Below are positions 1-10,300 of a DNA stretch of 64,000 nucleotides, piece by piece. The notes beneath the pieces were generated by a model. It was not told where the DNA came from. It was given only the letters and a program-made list of their open reading frames with translations, and searched no databases. The translations under genes were made by a program, and so were the position numbers. Source of the DNA: CAVQBL01 sp963710715 (GTDB lineage Bacteria > Pseudomonadota > Gammaproteobacteria > DSM-16500). Each line of letters begins with the position of its first letter. Within the stretch, counting starts at the first letter, position 1. The stretch spans positions 124,001 through 188,000 of the forward strand of contig CAVQBL010000014.1 in the NCBI GenBank assembly GCA_963710715.1, given 5' to 3'.

Positions 1-303
1 ATTGTCAATAGCATAATAACATGCTATTGCAGACAATGTTGCAGCATCAAGAGTATATTCTGTAAATGATTTAAAGAATCTTCCAGTCCCAGTTGCAGCA
101 CCATAAAGGCATTTTCCAACCCCTTTTAGGGTGCCAGAAAAGCAACTGCCCATCGCTCCAAAAATGGTTGAATTATGGCTTTTTTCATTGGGTATCTGGG
201 CTTTTATTACGTTGAGTATCTGGGCTTTTGTTACATCGGGTATCTGGGTGTTTATTACGTCGGTTGAATTGCCAGTCTTTGGGTCTAGAGCTTCTATTTT
301 CAT
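1..303 (-). CDS. Unknown protein with three 8-residue repeats, truncated by window edge
   Basis: An open frame runs from an ATG at 303 to the left edge without a stop, so about 101 N-terminal residues are visible and the C-terminus is missing. A good ribosome binding site (AAGGAA) lies about 9 bases upstream of the ATG. After a polar start the protein has three tandem 8-residue units of the pattern D/N-V-x-x-x-Q-I-P/L, encoded by three 24-bp direct repeats at 190-261. A Gly/Ala-rich, moderately hydrophobic stretch with scattered Cys follows. I do not recognise the family. Repeats plus a hydrophobic tail would be compatible with a secreted or membrane-interacting protein, but that is only inference. 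It is divergent from the MFS operon. Confidence 0.6.
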   Translation of the reverse strand, partial: MKIEALDPKTGNSTDVINTQIPDVTKAQILNVIKAQIPNEKSHNSTIFGAMGSCFSGTLKGVGKCLYGAATGTGRFFKSFTEYTLDAATLSAIACYYAIDN

Positions 304-486
304 ACTTAGATTTCCTTTTTGTTGTTCTTAAGGTAAGTTATGTTTTTCAACTCAGCAATATTTTTAAGGCTGAGATGTTTATTAAATGATGTGTACTTTA
401 TGCCAAAGTCAAAAAATAAGCAGCTGTACTATATGTCAACAAATTAATAATGTCCAGAAAAATTATGTGCGAGAATAAGTTCCAGT

Positions 487-515
487 TTGCCGATGTATGC
501 TATGGCTTGTAGGAT
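487..515 (+). promoter_or_regulatory. Candidate sigma70 promoter for the MFS-arginase operon
   Basis: TTGCCG at 487-492 and TAGGAT at 510-515 are separated by 17 bases, which predicts a start of transcription near 522 and a leader of roughly 85 bases before the MFS start. Apart from this, the 304-608 intergenic stretch shows nothing clear. Pattern match only. Confidence 0.35.
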
Positions 516-608
516 ATCAGCCCTATTCAATAAGGGCGAATATCGTATTGGCGTCGTCTTGGCATGCTTCTAGCTGAGGTTTTATCCTACAAACTAATTA
601 AGGAAAAT

Positions 609-1871
609 ATGCTAAATACACACATTTTTTCATTTCGCACAATGCTCGCATCCGCTATTGGCACGGTGCTTGAATGGTATGATTTTTCACTCTTTGCGTT
701 TTTAACACCGATATTAGCCAATTTATTTTTCCCGCACGAAAACAAACTGACGGCAATGATGTTGATGTATACGATTTTTGCCATTGGTTTTTTTGCGCGA
801 CCGCTGGGTGCAATGCTATTTGGTCATTTAGGCGATCGCATAGGACGCAAAAAAACCTTAGTGTTATCCATTTTACTCATGTCAGTGCCAACTTTTTGTA
901 TTGGTGTTTTACCTACCTATGAAAAAATTGGCATCTTAGCCCCCGTGTTACTCATTTTATTTCGTATTTGCCAAGGATTGTCTGTAGGTGGTGAAACAAC
1001 AGGCGCAATACTTTTTGTTTTAGAATCTTCATCGAATAAGAAAAATGGTTTGACGGGAGGGTTTTTGTGGGCAATGACAGCTGTTGGAATGTTGTTAGGC
1101 TCATTTGCTGCTACGTTAGTCGCTAAATATGCACACATTGATTGGGTTTGGCGTATTCCTTTTTTGCTGGGTATCTTCACGGGATTCATTGGATATTTTG
1201 TCCGTAAACATGCTCACGAAACAACGGCATTCAACGAAATAATCAAACAAAATCAGAGAATAAAATTCCCTTTACTCGAAGGAATAATAAAATTTAAAAA
1301 AGAATTACTCATCATCATGGGCATTTATTTATTGAGCGCAATGATTACATATTTAATTTTTATTTTTATGCCAAGTTATGCTGCAAAAATCATTGGTATG
1401 CCTTTAGAAAAAGTCACCTGGATTAGTACCTTGGCTTTAGCGGGTAGTATTTTATTGGTCCCCATCGGCGGCTGGGTATCGGATGTTGTTGGTAGAAAAA
1501 ATTGTTTGCGCTGGGGAGCACTGGGGTTTTTATTGCTAAGCTATCCTTTGTACCAATTGATTGTGCAAGGATCGTTACAAAGTTTTATTATTGCAGAAAG
1601 TATTTTTGTGGTTTTAGCTGCTTGCTTTCAAGGACCTATTCCTGCATTTGTGTTGGAACAATTACCCACACGAGTGCGTTATAGTACCTCTGCAGTGGGT
1701 TACAATGTCAGCTATTCTCTTTTTGGTGGAACAGCACCTTTATTCGCGAGTTATATAGTAGAATTAACTGGCAATAAAGCGATGCCAGGATTATATCTGA
1801 TGTTAGGAGCATGCATTGCACTTATCGCCATCAGTTATGTTAATAGTGCGAGACAATTACAGTATGCATAA
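609..1871 (+). CDS. MFS transporter, metabolite:H+ symporter (ProP-like) family
   Basis: This is a polytopic inner-membrane transporter of about 420 residues with roughly twelve hydrophobic segments. Near the N-terminus it has the signature IGTVLEWYDF of the metabolite:H+ symporter branch (proline/betaine ProP, citrate, alpha-ketoglutarate carriers). The loop 2-3 motif FGHLGDRIGRKK is present, and a related GWVSDVVGRK lies in the second half, as expected for a duplicated six-helix MFS fold. I chose the ATG at 609 because AAGGAA lies just upstream; an in-frame ATG at 564 would add 15 residues that do not look like the family. The substrate is unknown. The gene overlaps the arginase gene by 8 bases, so the two are translated together, and an amino acid or other small organic ion is a reasonable guess. 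Confidence 0.85.
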   Translation: MLNTHIFSFRTMLASAIGTVLEWYDFSLFAFLTPILANLFFPHENKLTAMMLMYTIFAIGFFARPLGAMLFGHLGDRIGRKKTLVLSILLMSVPTFCIGVLPTYEKIGILAPVLLILFRICQGLSVGGETTGAILFVLESSSNKKNGLTGGFLWAMTAVGMLLGSFAATLVAKYAHIDWVWRIPFLLGIFTGFIGYFVRKHAHETTAFNEIIKQNQRIKFPLLEGIIKFKKELLIIMGIYLLSAMITYLIFIFMPSYAAKIIGMPLEKVTWISTLALAGSILLVPIGGWVSDVVGRKNCLRWGALGFLLLSYPLYQLIVQGSLQSFIIAESIFVVLAACFQGPIPAFVLEQLPTRVRYSTSAVGYNVSYSLFGGTAPLFASYIVELTGNKAMPGLYLMLGACIALIAISYVNSARQLQYA

Positions 1872-2733
1872 AAATATTTATTTGCTGAGCTACGCATCAG
1901 GCACAGGGGCTGCAGATCCGGGTAGTAGCCAGGGACCATTGGTTTTACAACAATCTCCTTATTTAACTGATATGGGTGGCGCTTTGCATTGGCAAGCTGT
2001 CATAAAACCTGAAATAAATATTTCTTCCAAATTCACTGCGATTAGTCATCAATGTCAACGTCTTGCCAAAGAAGTGGTGCACTTAGTGCAAGAGAAAAAA
2101 TTTTTTACTGTACTGGGCGGAGATCATACTTGCGCAATTGGGACATGGAGTGGAGCGCACCATGCATTAAAAAATCAAGGTCCCATAGGATTAATTTGGA
2201 TAGATGCGCACATGGATAGTCATACACCTGAAACTTCTTTATCAGGTAATATTCACGGCATGCCCCTCGCTTGTTTGCTCGGCTATGGAAAAAATGAATT
2301 GACGCAAATTTTAGATAAAGATCCCAAGTTACAGCCAGAGCATGTTTGCTTAATTGGCGTGCGCAGTTTTGAAGAAGGCGAAGCAGAATTATTAAAACAA
2401 TTAAAAGTACGGATTTTTTACATGGATGAGGTTAAACAACGTGGCTTAGATGCTGTGATGAAAGAAGCGGTGAAAATTGTCACACAAGGTACAATTGGAT
2501 TTGGATTGAGTTTAGATATCGATAGTATTGATCCCCAGGATGCACCGGGTACGGGCGCCGCTGAGGCGGATGGAATTCGTGCCAAGGATCTTGATAGGGC
2601 ATTAAAAATTCTTATTCAACAGCCTAAGCTGATAGGCATTGAAATTGCTGAGTTTGATCCGCACCATGATCAAAATCACAGGACGGAAGAATTGATTGTA
2701 AACTTAATTAAAAACATTACATTTGGAAGATAA
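1864..2733 (+). CDS. rocF: Arginase (ureohydrolase family)
   Basis: The product hydrolyses arginine (or a related guanidino compound) to ornithine and urea in the cytoplasm, using a binuclear manganese centre. The metal-ligand motifs are visible in order: GGDHT, DAHMDSH, and SLDIDSIDP followed by DAPGTG. At about 289 residues it has a normal arginase length. The ATG at 1864 sits inside the end of the MFS gene (ATGCATAA overlap) and gives a standard N-terminus; a longer frame from 1816 is less likely. The gene lies second in a four-gene operon with a transporter, which suggests uptake and catabolism of a guanidino compound. Agmatinase or formiminoglutamase activity cannot be excluded from the motifs alone. 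Confidence 0.85.
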   Translation: MHKNIYLLSYASGTGAADPGSSQGPLVLQQSPYLTDMGGALHWQAVIKPEINISSKFTAISHQCQRLAKEVVHLVQEKKFFTVLGGDHTCAIGTWSGAHHALKNQGPIGLIWIDAHMDSHTPETSLSGNIHGMPLACLLGYGKNELTQILDKDPKLQPEHVCLIGVRSFEEGEAELLKQLKVRIFYMDEVKQRGLDAVMKEAVKIVTQGTIGFGLSLDIDSIDPQDAPGTGAAEADGIRAKDLDRALKILIQQPKLIGIEIAEFDPHHDQNHRTEELIVNLIKNITFGR

Positions 2734-2737
2734 TATC

Positions 2738-3451
2738 ATGATTTATTTATATCAATTTACACCTCTTTGGGGTTTGTTGAATCCTAGCCCTTTTTGCATG
2801 AAGCTTGAAGTTTATTTAAAACTTGCCAACATACCGTATCAGGTTAAACATATTAATAATCCAGGGCGTGCTCCCAAAAGCAAATTACCCTTCATAAAAG
2901 ATGGTGACCAAGTGATTGCAGATAGTAGTTTAGTGATTGATTATCTAAAAACAAAATATGGTAATACTTTAGATCAACATTTAACGCCTAGACAAATAGG
3001 ACAAAATATTGCATTGCAACGCATGATTGAAGAACATTTATATTGGATCATGGTTTATTCGCGTTGGATGGATCCTGCTGAGTGGCCTAAAGTAAAAAGC
3101 GCATTTTTTTCTCATTTACCATTGCTGCTAAGAATGACAATCCCAGGATTAGTGCGGCGGGGTGTGAAAAAAGCGCTTTACCAGCAAGGTATTGGTCGTC
3201 ATTCACAAGAAGAAATTTATGCTTTAGGCAAGCAAGATATTACTGCGCTTGCTGCCATGTTAAATTCACAATTATTTTTCTGCGGCGAAAAACCGACGAC
3301 AATTGATGCAACTGCATATGGTTTTCTGGCAAATATTTTATTTTCACCTGTTGAGTCACCGTTAAAATTGCATGCGCAAACTATTTCTCAATTGACAGCT
3401 TATTGTGAGAGAATGAAAAAACGGTTGGAGACCTCTTTGAAAAGCGAATAA
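2738..3451 (+). CDS. Glutathione S-transferase-like protein (Faxc/metaxin-like)
   Basis: About 237 residues with an N-terminal thioredoxin-like fold that begins TPLWGLLNPSPFCMK and continues through LPFIKDGDQVIADSS, the pattern of the 'failed axon connections' GST branch. A helical C-terminal half contains PTTIDATAYGF, conserved in that branch. The start at 2738 follows GGAAGA by 7 bases; an upstream in-frame ATG at 2723 lies inside the arginase gene. It starts 4 bases after the arginase stop and ends 4 bases before the next gene, so it is in the same operon. A role in thiol conjugation or detoxification is inferred from the fold; the substrate is unknown. Confidence 0.75.
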   Translation: MIYLYQFTPLWGLLNPSPFCMKLEVYLKLANIPYQVKHINNPGRAPKSKLPFIKDGDQVIADSSLVIDYLKTKYGNTLDQHLTPRQIGQNIALQRMIEEHLYWIMVYSRWMDPAEWPKVKSAFFSHLPLLLRMTIPGLVRRGVKKALYQQGIGRHSQEEIYALGKQDITALAAMLNSQLFFCGEKPTTIDATAYGFLANILFSPVESPLKLHAQTISQLTAYCERMKKRLETSLKSE

Positions 3452-3455
3452 CAAT

Positions 3456-4046
3456 ATGTCTGAACGAGCGCATGAATTATTAAAATTTTGGTTTGGTGAT
3501 CTCGGGTATGCCGATTTGCCCTCGAGTGACCGTACAAACCTATGGTTTGGCGAAAGCGAAAAGCTGAAAGAATTCATGGTAAAAACATTTAACCCAGATT
3601 ACAAAGCTGCTATAGCCGGTGAATTGAATAATTGGGCAGACACAGCACGAGGCAGGCTTGCATTAATTATCTTGTTGGATCAATTCTCTCGTTATATCCA
3701 TCGCAATTCATCCAGTGCATTTACTCATGATATAAAAGCGCAAGAACTTTGTATTGAAGGCTTGCGTCAAAAAATGGATCAATCATTGACATTAATTGAG
3801 CGAGTGTTTTTTTACATGCCTTTGGTGCATGCTGAGGACTCAGAAAAACAAGAAAAGTCGATACGGTTGTTTCAAAACTTAGTCTCTTTATCTATGACTG
3901 AAACCACGCAAGTTTACCAACTCTTTCTCGCATATGCTTATGCGCATTTTCGCGTAATTAAAGAATTTGGGCGCTTTCCGCAAAGGAATAGCGTGCTGAA
4001 GAGACAATCAACAGAAGCAGAGATTGCATTTTTGAAGAGTGCGTGA
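3456..4046 (+). CDS. DUF924 family protein
   Basis: A 196-residue soluble protein matching the DUF924 pattern: LLKFWFGDL and LWFGESE at the start, the central block RLALIILLDQFSRYI, then FYMPLVHAEDSEKQEKS. The fold is helical and TPR-like. The biochemical function is not known. It is the last gene of the tightly packed MFS-arginase-GST operon (4-base gap) and is followed by a palindromic repeat element. Confidence 0.8.
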   Translation: MSERAHELLKFWFGDLGYADLPSSDRTNLWFGESEKLKEFMVKTFNPDYKAAIAGELNNWADTARGRLALIILLDQFSRYIHRNSSSAFTHDIKAQELCIEGLRQKMDQSLTLIERVFFYMPLVHAEDSEKQEKSIRLFQNLVSLSMTETTQVYQLFLAYAYAHFRVIKEFGRFPQRNSVLKRQSTEAEIAFLKSA

Positions 4047-4054
4047 TTTACCGC

Positions 4055-4158
4055 CGTCATTGCGAGCTATGTGCTCTTCATAGCGAAGCAATCCAGAGCG
4101 GCGTTAAAATAAAAACGTTGTCCTGGATTGCTTCGTCGCAAAAGGCGCTCCTGACGAG
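4055..4158. repeat. Dispersed palindromic repeat, full inverted-repeat copy
   Basis: Left half reads CGTCATTGCGAGC...GAAGCAATCCAG, right half CTGGATTGCTTCG...CTGACGAG, together an imperfect inverted repeat of about 100 bases. The same core recurs at 5650, 31945, 47783, 56278, 58566, 62236 (partial) and 63772. Here it separates the DUF924 gene from the synthase gene and could fold as a hairpin in the 3' end of the operon mRNA. Confidence 0.85.
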
Positions 4159-4217
4159 TTCCTTTCACGTGACGACGACTGATCATTTGTTAAGCAAATA
4201 AATTCCCCCAGCTGCGC

Positions 4218-4223
4218 TATAAT
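4218..4223 (+). promoter_or_regulatory. Candidate -10 box (TATAAT) upstream of the synthase gene
   Basis: A perfect TATAAT lies about 88 bases before the preferred ATG at 4311 in an otherwise empty 150-base stretch. No good -35 is seen at 16-18 bases; TTGTTA at 4187 is too far. If used, the promoter may need an activator. Weak support. Confidence 0.3.
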
Positions 4224-4310
4224 GAACATAGCAAATAATCAAATACGAGGATTGTATAAAATATAAACTACATATTGTAAGTGTCTGTTCGAGTCTTATG
4301 GAGTAGAGAT

Positions 4311-7300
4311 ATGAGGCAGCTGCAATCGGCAAAGAAAAAAAATAAAATTGTTAAAAGCCAAAGGCAAGCTGATACAGATATTGCGATTATCGGTATGGCG
4401 TGCCGCTTCCCAGGCGCAAATCATTATATGCAATTTTGGGACAACCTAGCAGCAGGCATAAATAGCATACGCGAAATTACACCTGATAGATGGGATACAA
4501 ACACATTTTATTCTAACGACCGCAATGCACCCAATAAAAGTATCAGCAAATGGGGTGGGCTGTTGGATCAAATCGATTCTTTTGACGCACCTTTTTTTCA
4601 TATTTCCCCACAAGAAGCCGTAGCGATGGATCCTCAGCAGCGCTTACTGCTGGAAGAAACGTGGCACTGCATTGAAGATGCTGGTATTTCGCTTGCTGAA
4701 TTACAACAAAGTAAAACCTCCGTGCATGTGGGTGTCATGTCGATTGATTACCAACATCATATGTTTGATGCGGGTCACATTACTAATAGTTATGAATGTG
4801 TAGGTAATTACGAAGGCATTTTATCAAATCGCATTTCTTATTTTTTAAATTTAACAGGTAAAAGTGAAACAATAGATGCGGCGTGTGCATCATCATTAGT
4901 GAGCATACATGAAGCAAGATGTGCCTTATTAAGCGGTGAAAGTGATTATGCGTTTGCCGATGGCGTTAGTGTAATTTGTCATCCGTGGCACTATATCGCA
5001 TTTTCTAAATCAAACATGTTAAGCCCAGAGGGTCAATGCAAGACATTTGATGCAGAAGCTAATGGTTATGTACCTGGCGAAGGTGTTGGTGTTGTCTTGC
5101 TTTGTTCTTTACAAAAAGCGCTTGAAAAAGGCTATCATATTTATGGCGTGATAAAGGGCTCCGCAGTAAAACATACAGGAAAGGGCAAGTCAATTACCGC
5201 TCCCCGTGTTGAGATAGAACGTCAAGTAGTTGAAGACGCACTCGCAAACGGTCACGTTTCTCCAGAAAGTATTACGTATGTTGAAGCACACGGCACAGGC
5301 ACTTCATTGGGAGATCCCATTGAAGTGGAAGCATTAACCCAAGCATTTCATACAGATAAAAAACAATATTGTTATATCGGATCAGTAAAAACGAATATTG
5401 GTCACCTTGAGGGTGCAGCAGGGATTGCGGGTGTGATTAAAGTTTTATTGATGTTACAGCATAAAAAAATTCCGAAAATATTAAATATTAAAACAGTTAA
5501 TCCCATTATCGATTTTGAGAATTCACCGTTTTGTCTTGCGCATGAATTAACAGATTGGAAGCTACCTAAAACGATTTCTCATCGATTTGCTGGTGTCAGT
5601 TCATTTGGATTTGGTGGCATGAATGCACATGTTGTCTTAGAAGAATACTCCGTCATTGCGAGGAGTGCTCTTTACGACGAAGCAATCCAGAGATTGCCAT
5701 TGCCTTTTATTTTATCCGCTAAATCAGAAAAAAGTTTGCAAGCATTATTAAAATGCTGGCAGGAACATGTGGGAACAGAAAGCTTCAAATCGCAAACTCT
5801 TGAGAATATCTGCAGCACATTAATTCAAGGGAGAGAAGTATTTACTTATCGATTTGGAGCACTCATTGAAAATAAAAATGATCTTGCTCGTGCCATAAAA
5901 GATGCTAAGCAAGTATTTCTTGATACGGAAGCTCTTCACAAAAAAAGATCGGTGGTATTGCGCTTACATCCTCTGTCAAATATCACCTATGATAAATTTC
6001 ATAAGGTGTGTGAACAACATCCTATACTCAGCCAAATAGAAGTTTCATGTCGAAAAACCATTGGACATATCAATCTAGATCGAAAAGAAAAACGCTTTCA
6101 GCGATTAAGAAGTTTCATTATTTTGTTTGTGTTAAGTAAAGCATTATTGAAAAGTGGTGTACATCCGCATTATTTGATGGGGGAGGGAATAGGCGCATTT
6201 ACACAGCTTGTACTGAGCGACATGCTCGATTTTAATGTCGCCATAGAATGGTTGTTAGGGAAGAAGCCCGCTATTCATTTAAAACATCCTAGCATCAGTT
6301 TTTATGATGCCCAGCAAAAAACTATCATTGAGCCTTATGAAATTTCAGCAAAGTACTGTATAGCGTTAATCAATGATTTAAAAGTTGATACTCAAACGAG
6401 TCATATACTCTTTGAGAAATATCGTCAATTGTTAATGCATCAATTTACTTTTAAAAATTTTCTACACGAATGGGATAAAACGTTAGAGAAATATAATATA
6501 TCCATCAAAACAGCATTAGAAAATGCTGATAAGCTTAAAAAAAATCAACGGCTATTATTATTAATCATTCTGCATGTTTGTATGACAAAGCTAAATAAAA
6601 AATGGAATTTAGCAGAAAAGCTCATTATAACTAACAATAGTTTTAAAGAAATAGTTGATTTATTAATAGATCAGGCATTGTCTCAAGAAGATGTTGCCAA
6701 GTTTTTGCTCGCTGCCAATGAAGCTACATGGCAATCAGTAGCAGCCCACATTCAAAAGCATCAGCATAGAATTAATCCATTAAAACCTTATATTTTACTG
6801 AATCAGTTTAATAAAAAGATAAACGCAATCCCAGATGCAGAGTTATGGCTAAAGGCTCTTCTTGAAACAAGTTCTGATTCTTTAGAAACGCAGCATAAAA
6901 ACATACATCATACTTGGTATGTGGATATCGGTGGAAATTCACCCTTGAATGGAAAAGATTTGCAAAATGCGTTGCCAGCATTTTTATTAAGTCTATGGCG
7001 TGAAGGTATTTCTGTTGACTGGAAATTATGGTATGCAGGGACAAATTGTCAGAAGATAGCATTGCCAGTGTATCCATTTGCTAGAGAACGTTATTGGATA
7101 CCAATGAATGCACCAACACCTGAATTAACTATGCAATCTAGTTTGCATGCATCAACTGAGAAATCAGATCTGCTAGATAATAAAAATCCACTCTTAGAAA
7201 AAGTCACAGCACAACTCATTTCTATGAGTTCAAAAATATTTAGAATAGAAATTGATAAGATAAATCCTGAACAAGAATTAAATGCATATGGCATAGATTC

Positions 7301-10300
7301 TGTAGGCGCTACTGAGTTAACAATGGATCTTGATGAGTACTATGGACTCGATTTAACACCAGCAATTTTATTCGAACATAATACATTAAAGAGCTTCGCA
7401 GAATATCTTATATTGCATTATCAATCAGCAATTACAGCACGACATAAAATCAATATCCCAAAATCGATACCGGAACCCTCACCCCAAACAGTGAATGGTC
7501 AAAATTATCAGCAAGCACTGCAGCATGCAGAGGATATCGCAATTATTGGTATGAGCGGTGTTTTTCCAGGATCACCCGATCTTGATATGTTTTGGGAAAA
7601 TATGCTGCAAGGAAAAGATTTAATTACTGAAGTTCCCAAAGATCGTTGGGATGAAAATAAAACCAAAGTGAAATGGGGTGGATTTATTGACGGGATTGAT
7701 AAATTTGACGCAACTTTTTTTGGCATTTCACCGCGCGAAGCAGAATTAATGGATCCTCAACAGCGAATATTCTTAGAAACAGCCTGGAAAGTGATAGAAG
7801 ATTCTGGTTATACGGTTGATCATTTAGCAAAAATTAAAACGGGAGTGTTTGTTGGCGTTGCAACAAATGATTATCACGGCTTATTACAAATGCACGGTGA
7901 GACATCAGCACATGTTCCGACAGGTGTATTTTATAGCATATTGAGTAATCGAGTATCTTTTCTGTTTAATTTTACTGGGCCAAGTGAAACCATTGATACA
8001 GCATGTTCGAGCTCATTGGTTGCAATTCATAATGCAATCAATGCAATTCAAACTGGAGATTGCGATATCGCGATTGCAGGAGGTGTGAATGCTTTACTTT
8101 CTCCGAATACCTTTATTGAATTTAGCAATGCTGGAATGCTAAGTGAAGATGGTCGGTGTAAAACATTTGATAAATCTGCAAATGGTTATGTAAGAGGAGA
8201 AGGAGCTGGAGCGATTTTATTAAAGCCGCTTAAAAAAGCACTGCAAGATCGCGATAGAATTTACGGCGTTATAAAAGGAACTGCAGTCAATCATGGGGGT
8301 CGAGTTAATTCTCTCACTGTGCCTAATCCAAATGCACAAGCGGATGTTATTATAACAGCATGTGAAAGAGCTAAGGTAGATGTTGGTACGATTAGTTATA
8401 TTGAGGCTCATGGGACAGGAACTGCATTAGGAGATCCAATTGAAATAAATGGATTAAAAAAAGCATTTCATACCTTGCAGGAAAAGCACGGAAAAAATAA
8501 TTCTCATACACATTATTGTGGTCTTGGATCTGTCAAAAATAGTATTGGCCATTTGGAAGGCGCAGCAGGGATTGCGGGAGTAATTAATGTATTACTTGCA
8601 ATGCAGCGTGAGAAAATTCCTAGTAACTTGCATTTTAAAGAATTAAATCCTTATATTGAAATTAAAGACAGTCCATTCTATATCGTAGAAAAAACGCAAG
8701 AATGGGAACGATTAAAAGACCAGCAAGGTAAAGATATTCCTCGATTAGCGGGTGTGAGTTCGTTTGGTTTTGGTGGTACAAATGCCCATATCATCATTGA
8801 AGAAGCACCACAGACAGTACCCGTTGAGCATGCAAATAAACCTTTTTATCTTGTTACTCTATCAGCAAAAACAGAAGCGTTGCTTAAGCAAAAAATGGTG
8901 GATTTAGAGAAGTTCTTGGCAAAAGAATCAGGATCTTCTTTGGAAGATATTAGTTACACATTAAATGTGGGTAGAAGCCATTTTAATAAGCGTTGTGCGA
9001 TGGTGATTAGTTCATTTTCAGAGTTGCAAGAAACGCTAAAGAATATTATAGCCAATCAAATTCCAACACATGCTTTTATTAATTTAGCTGGTACAGAGAA
9101 ACCGCGTGATCTAGCTATTTTCAAAAAAGTATTTAAACAAATCATGCAAGAAATGAGTCAAGTAGAAAAATTATCTGCGAACGAATATCTAGATAATTTA
9201 CTAGCATTAGCAAATTTTTATTTGGAAGGCTACGATCTTGATTGGGAATTATTGCATCAAGGGGAATCGAAACAAAAGATTTCATTACCCACCTATCCAT
9301 TTGCAAAAGAACACTATTGGTTTGATGGACATCTTTCAGAAGAACATACTATTTCTTCTGTTGGCAATAAAAAAATTGTTTTACGAGAATCGCAAAATCA
9401 ACCAGATAAAGATACCGTACAAGCGAAGCTGTTAAAATTGGTTGGTGACTTATTATATTTACCTACGGATAACATATTTTCTAACCAGCCTTTTTCTGAG
9501 TTAGGATTGGATTCAATATTAGTTGTAGAGTTGACGAAAAAAATTAATATTGAATTTGGGTTAGATTTTGCCGCTACAAGGCTATATGACTATGCAACTT
9601 TAGAAAAGTTAGCAAATCATATTGCTGATTTTATCAATGAAAATAACACGAATTTACCAGATAAAATTGAATTGAAGCAATCTCTCAATTTGCCTCTTCC
9701 TATCAAGAAATTAAGTCATGAAACCAAAAAAGATATTGCCATTATAGGATATTCAGGACGTTTTCCAGGTGCTAATAACGTAGAAGAATTTTGGGAAAAT
9801 GTAGCATCAAGCAAATCATCGATTACAGAAGCGCAACGATGGCCATTGGAATCTTTTTACGATGAGAATCCAGACATGCTCAATAAGAGTTACAGTAAAT
9901 GGGGAGGATTTTTAACTGGCATCGATCAGTTTGACCCATTGTTTTTTAATATTGCTCCGACCGAAGCAGAACAGATGGACCCGCAACAACGGCTATTTTT
10001 AGAGGAATGCTGGAAAACGATAGAAATGGCGGGTTACAACGCAGACGTTTTATCAGGAACAAAATGCGGTGTTTTTGTTGGGGTAGGTGCGAGTGACTAT
10101 AACGAACAAAGCGAAACAGTTGCACCCTTAAATGCGCAATCCTTAATGGGCAATGCTGCTTCTATTTTATCGGCAAGAATTGCTTACTTTTTAAATTTGA
10201 AAGGCCCTTGTATTGCCATTGATACAGCATGTTCTTCATCCTTAGTAGCTATCCATCAAGCTTGTCAAAGCCTTTGGGAAGGTGAGAGTGAAATCGCATT

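Noticed and set aside
190..261. Three 24-bp repeats as a CRISPR array
   Set aside because: The units are directly adjacent with no spacers and are in frame within a gene.
131..331. 66-codon plus-strand frame at the left edge
   Set aside because: It lies antisense to the repeat-bearing minus-strand gene, has no ribosome binding site, and its repeats are the complement of that gene's coding repeats.
4376..7101. Module 1 as an ordinary cis-AT module
   Set aside because: The AT nucleophile motif is GEGIGA and no other module has an AT.
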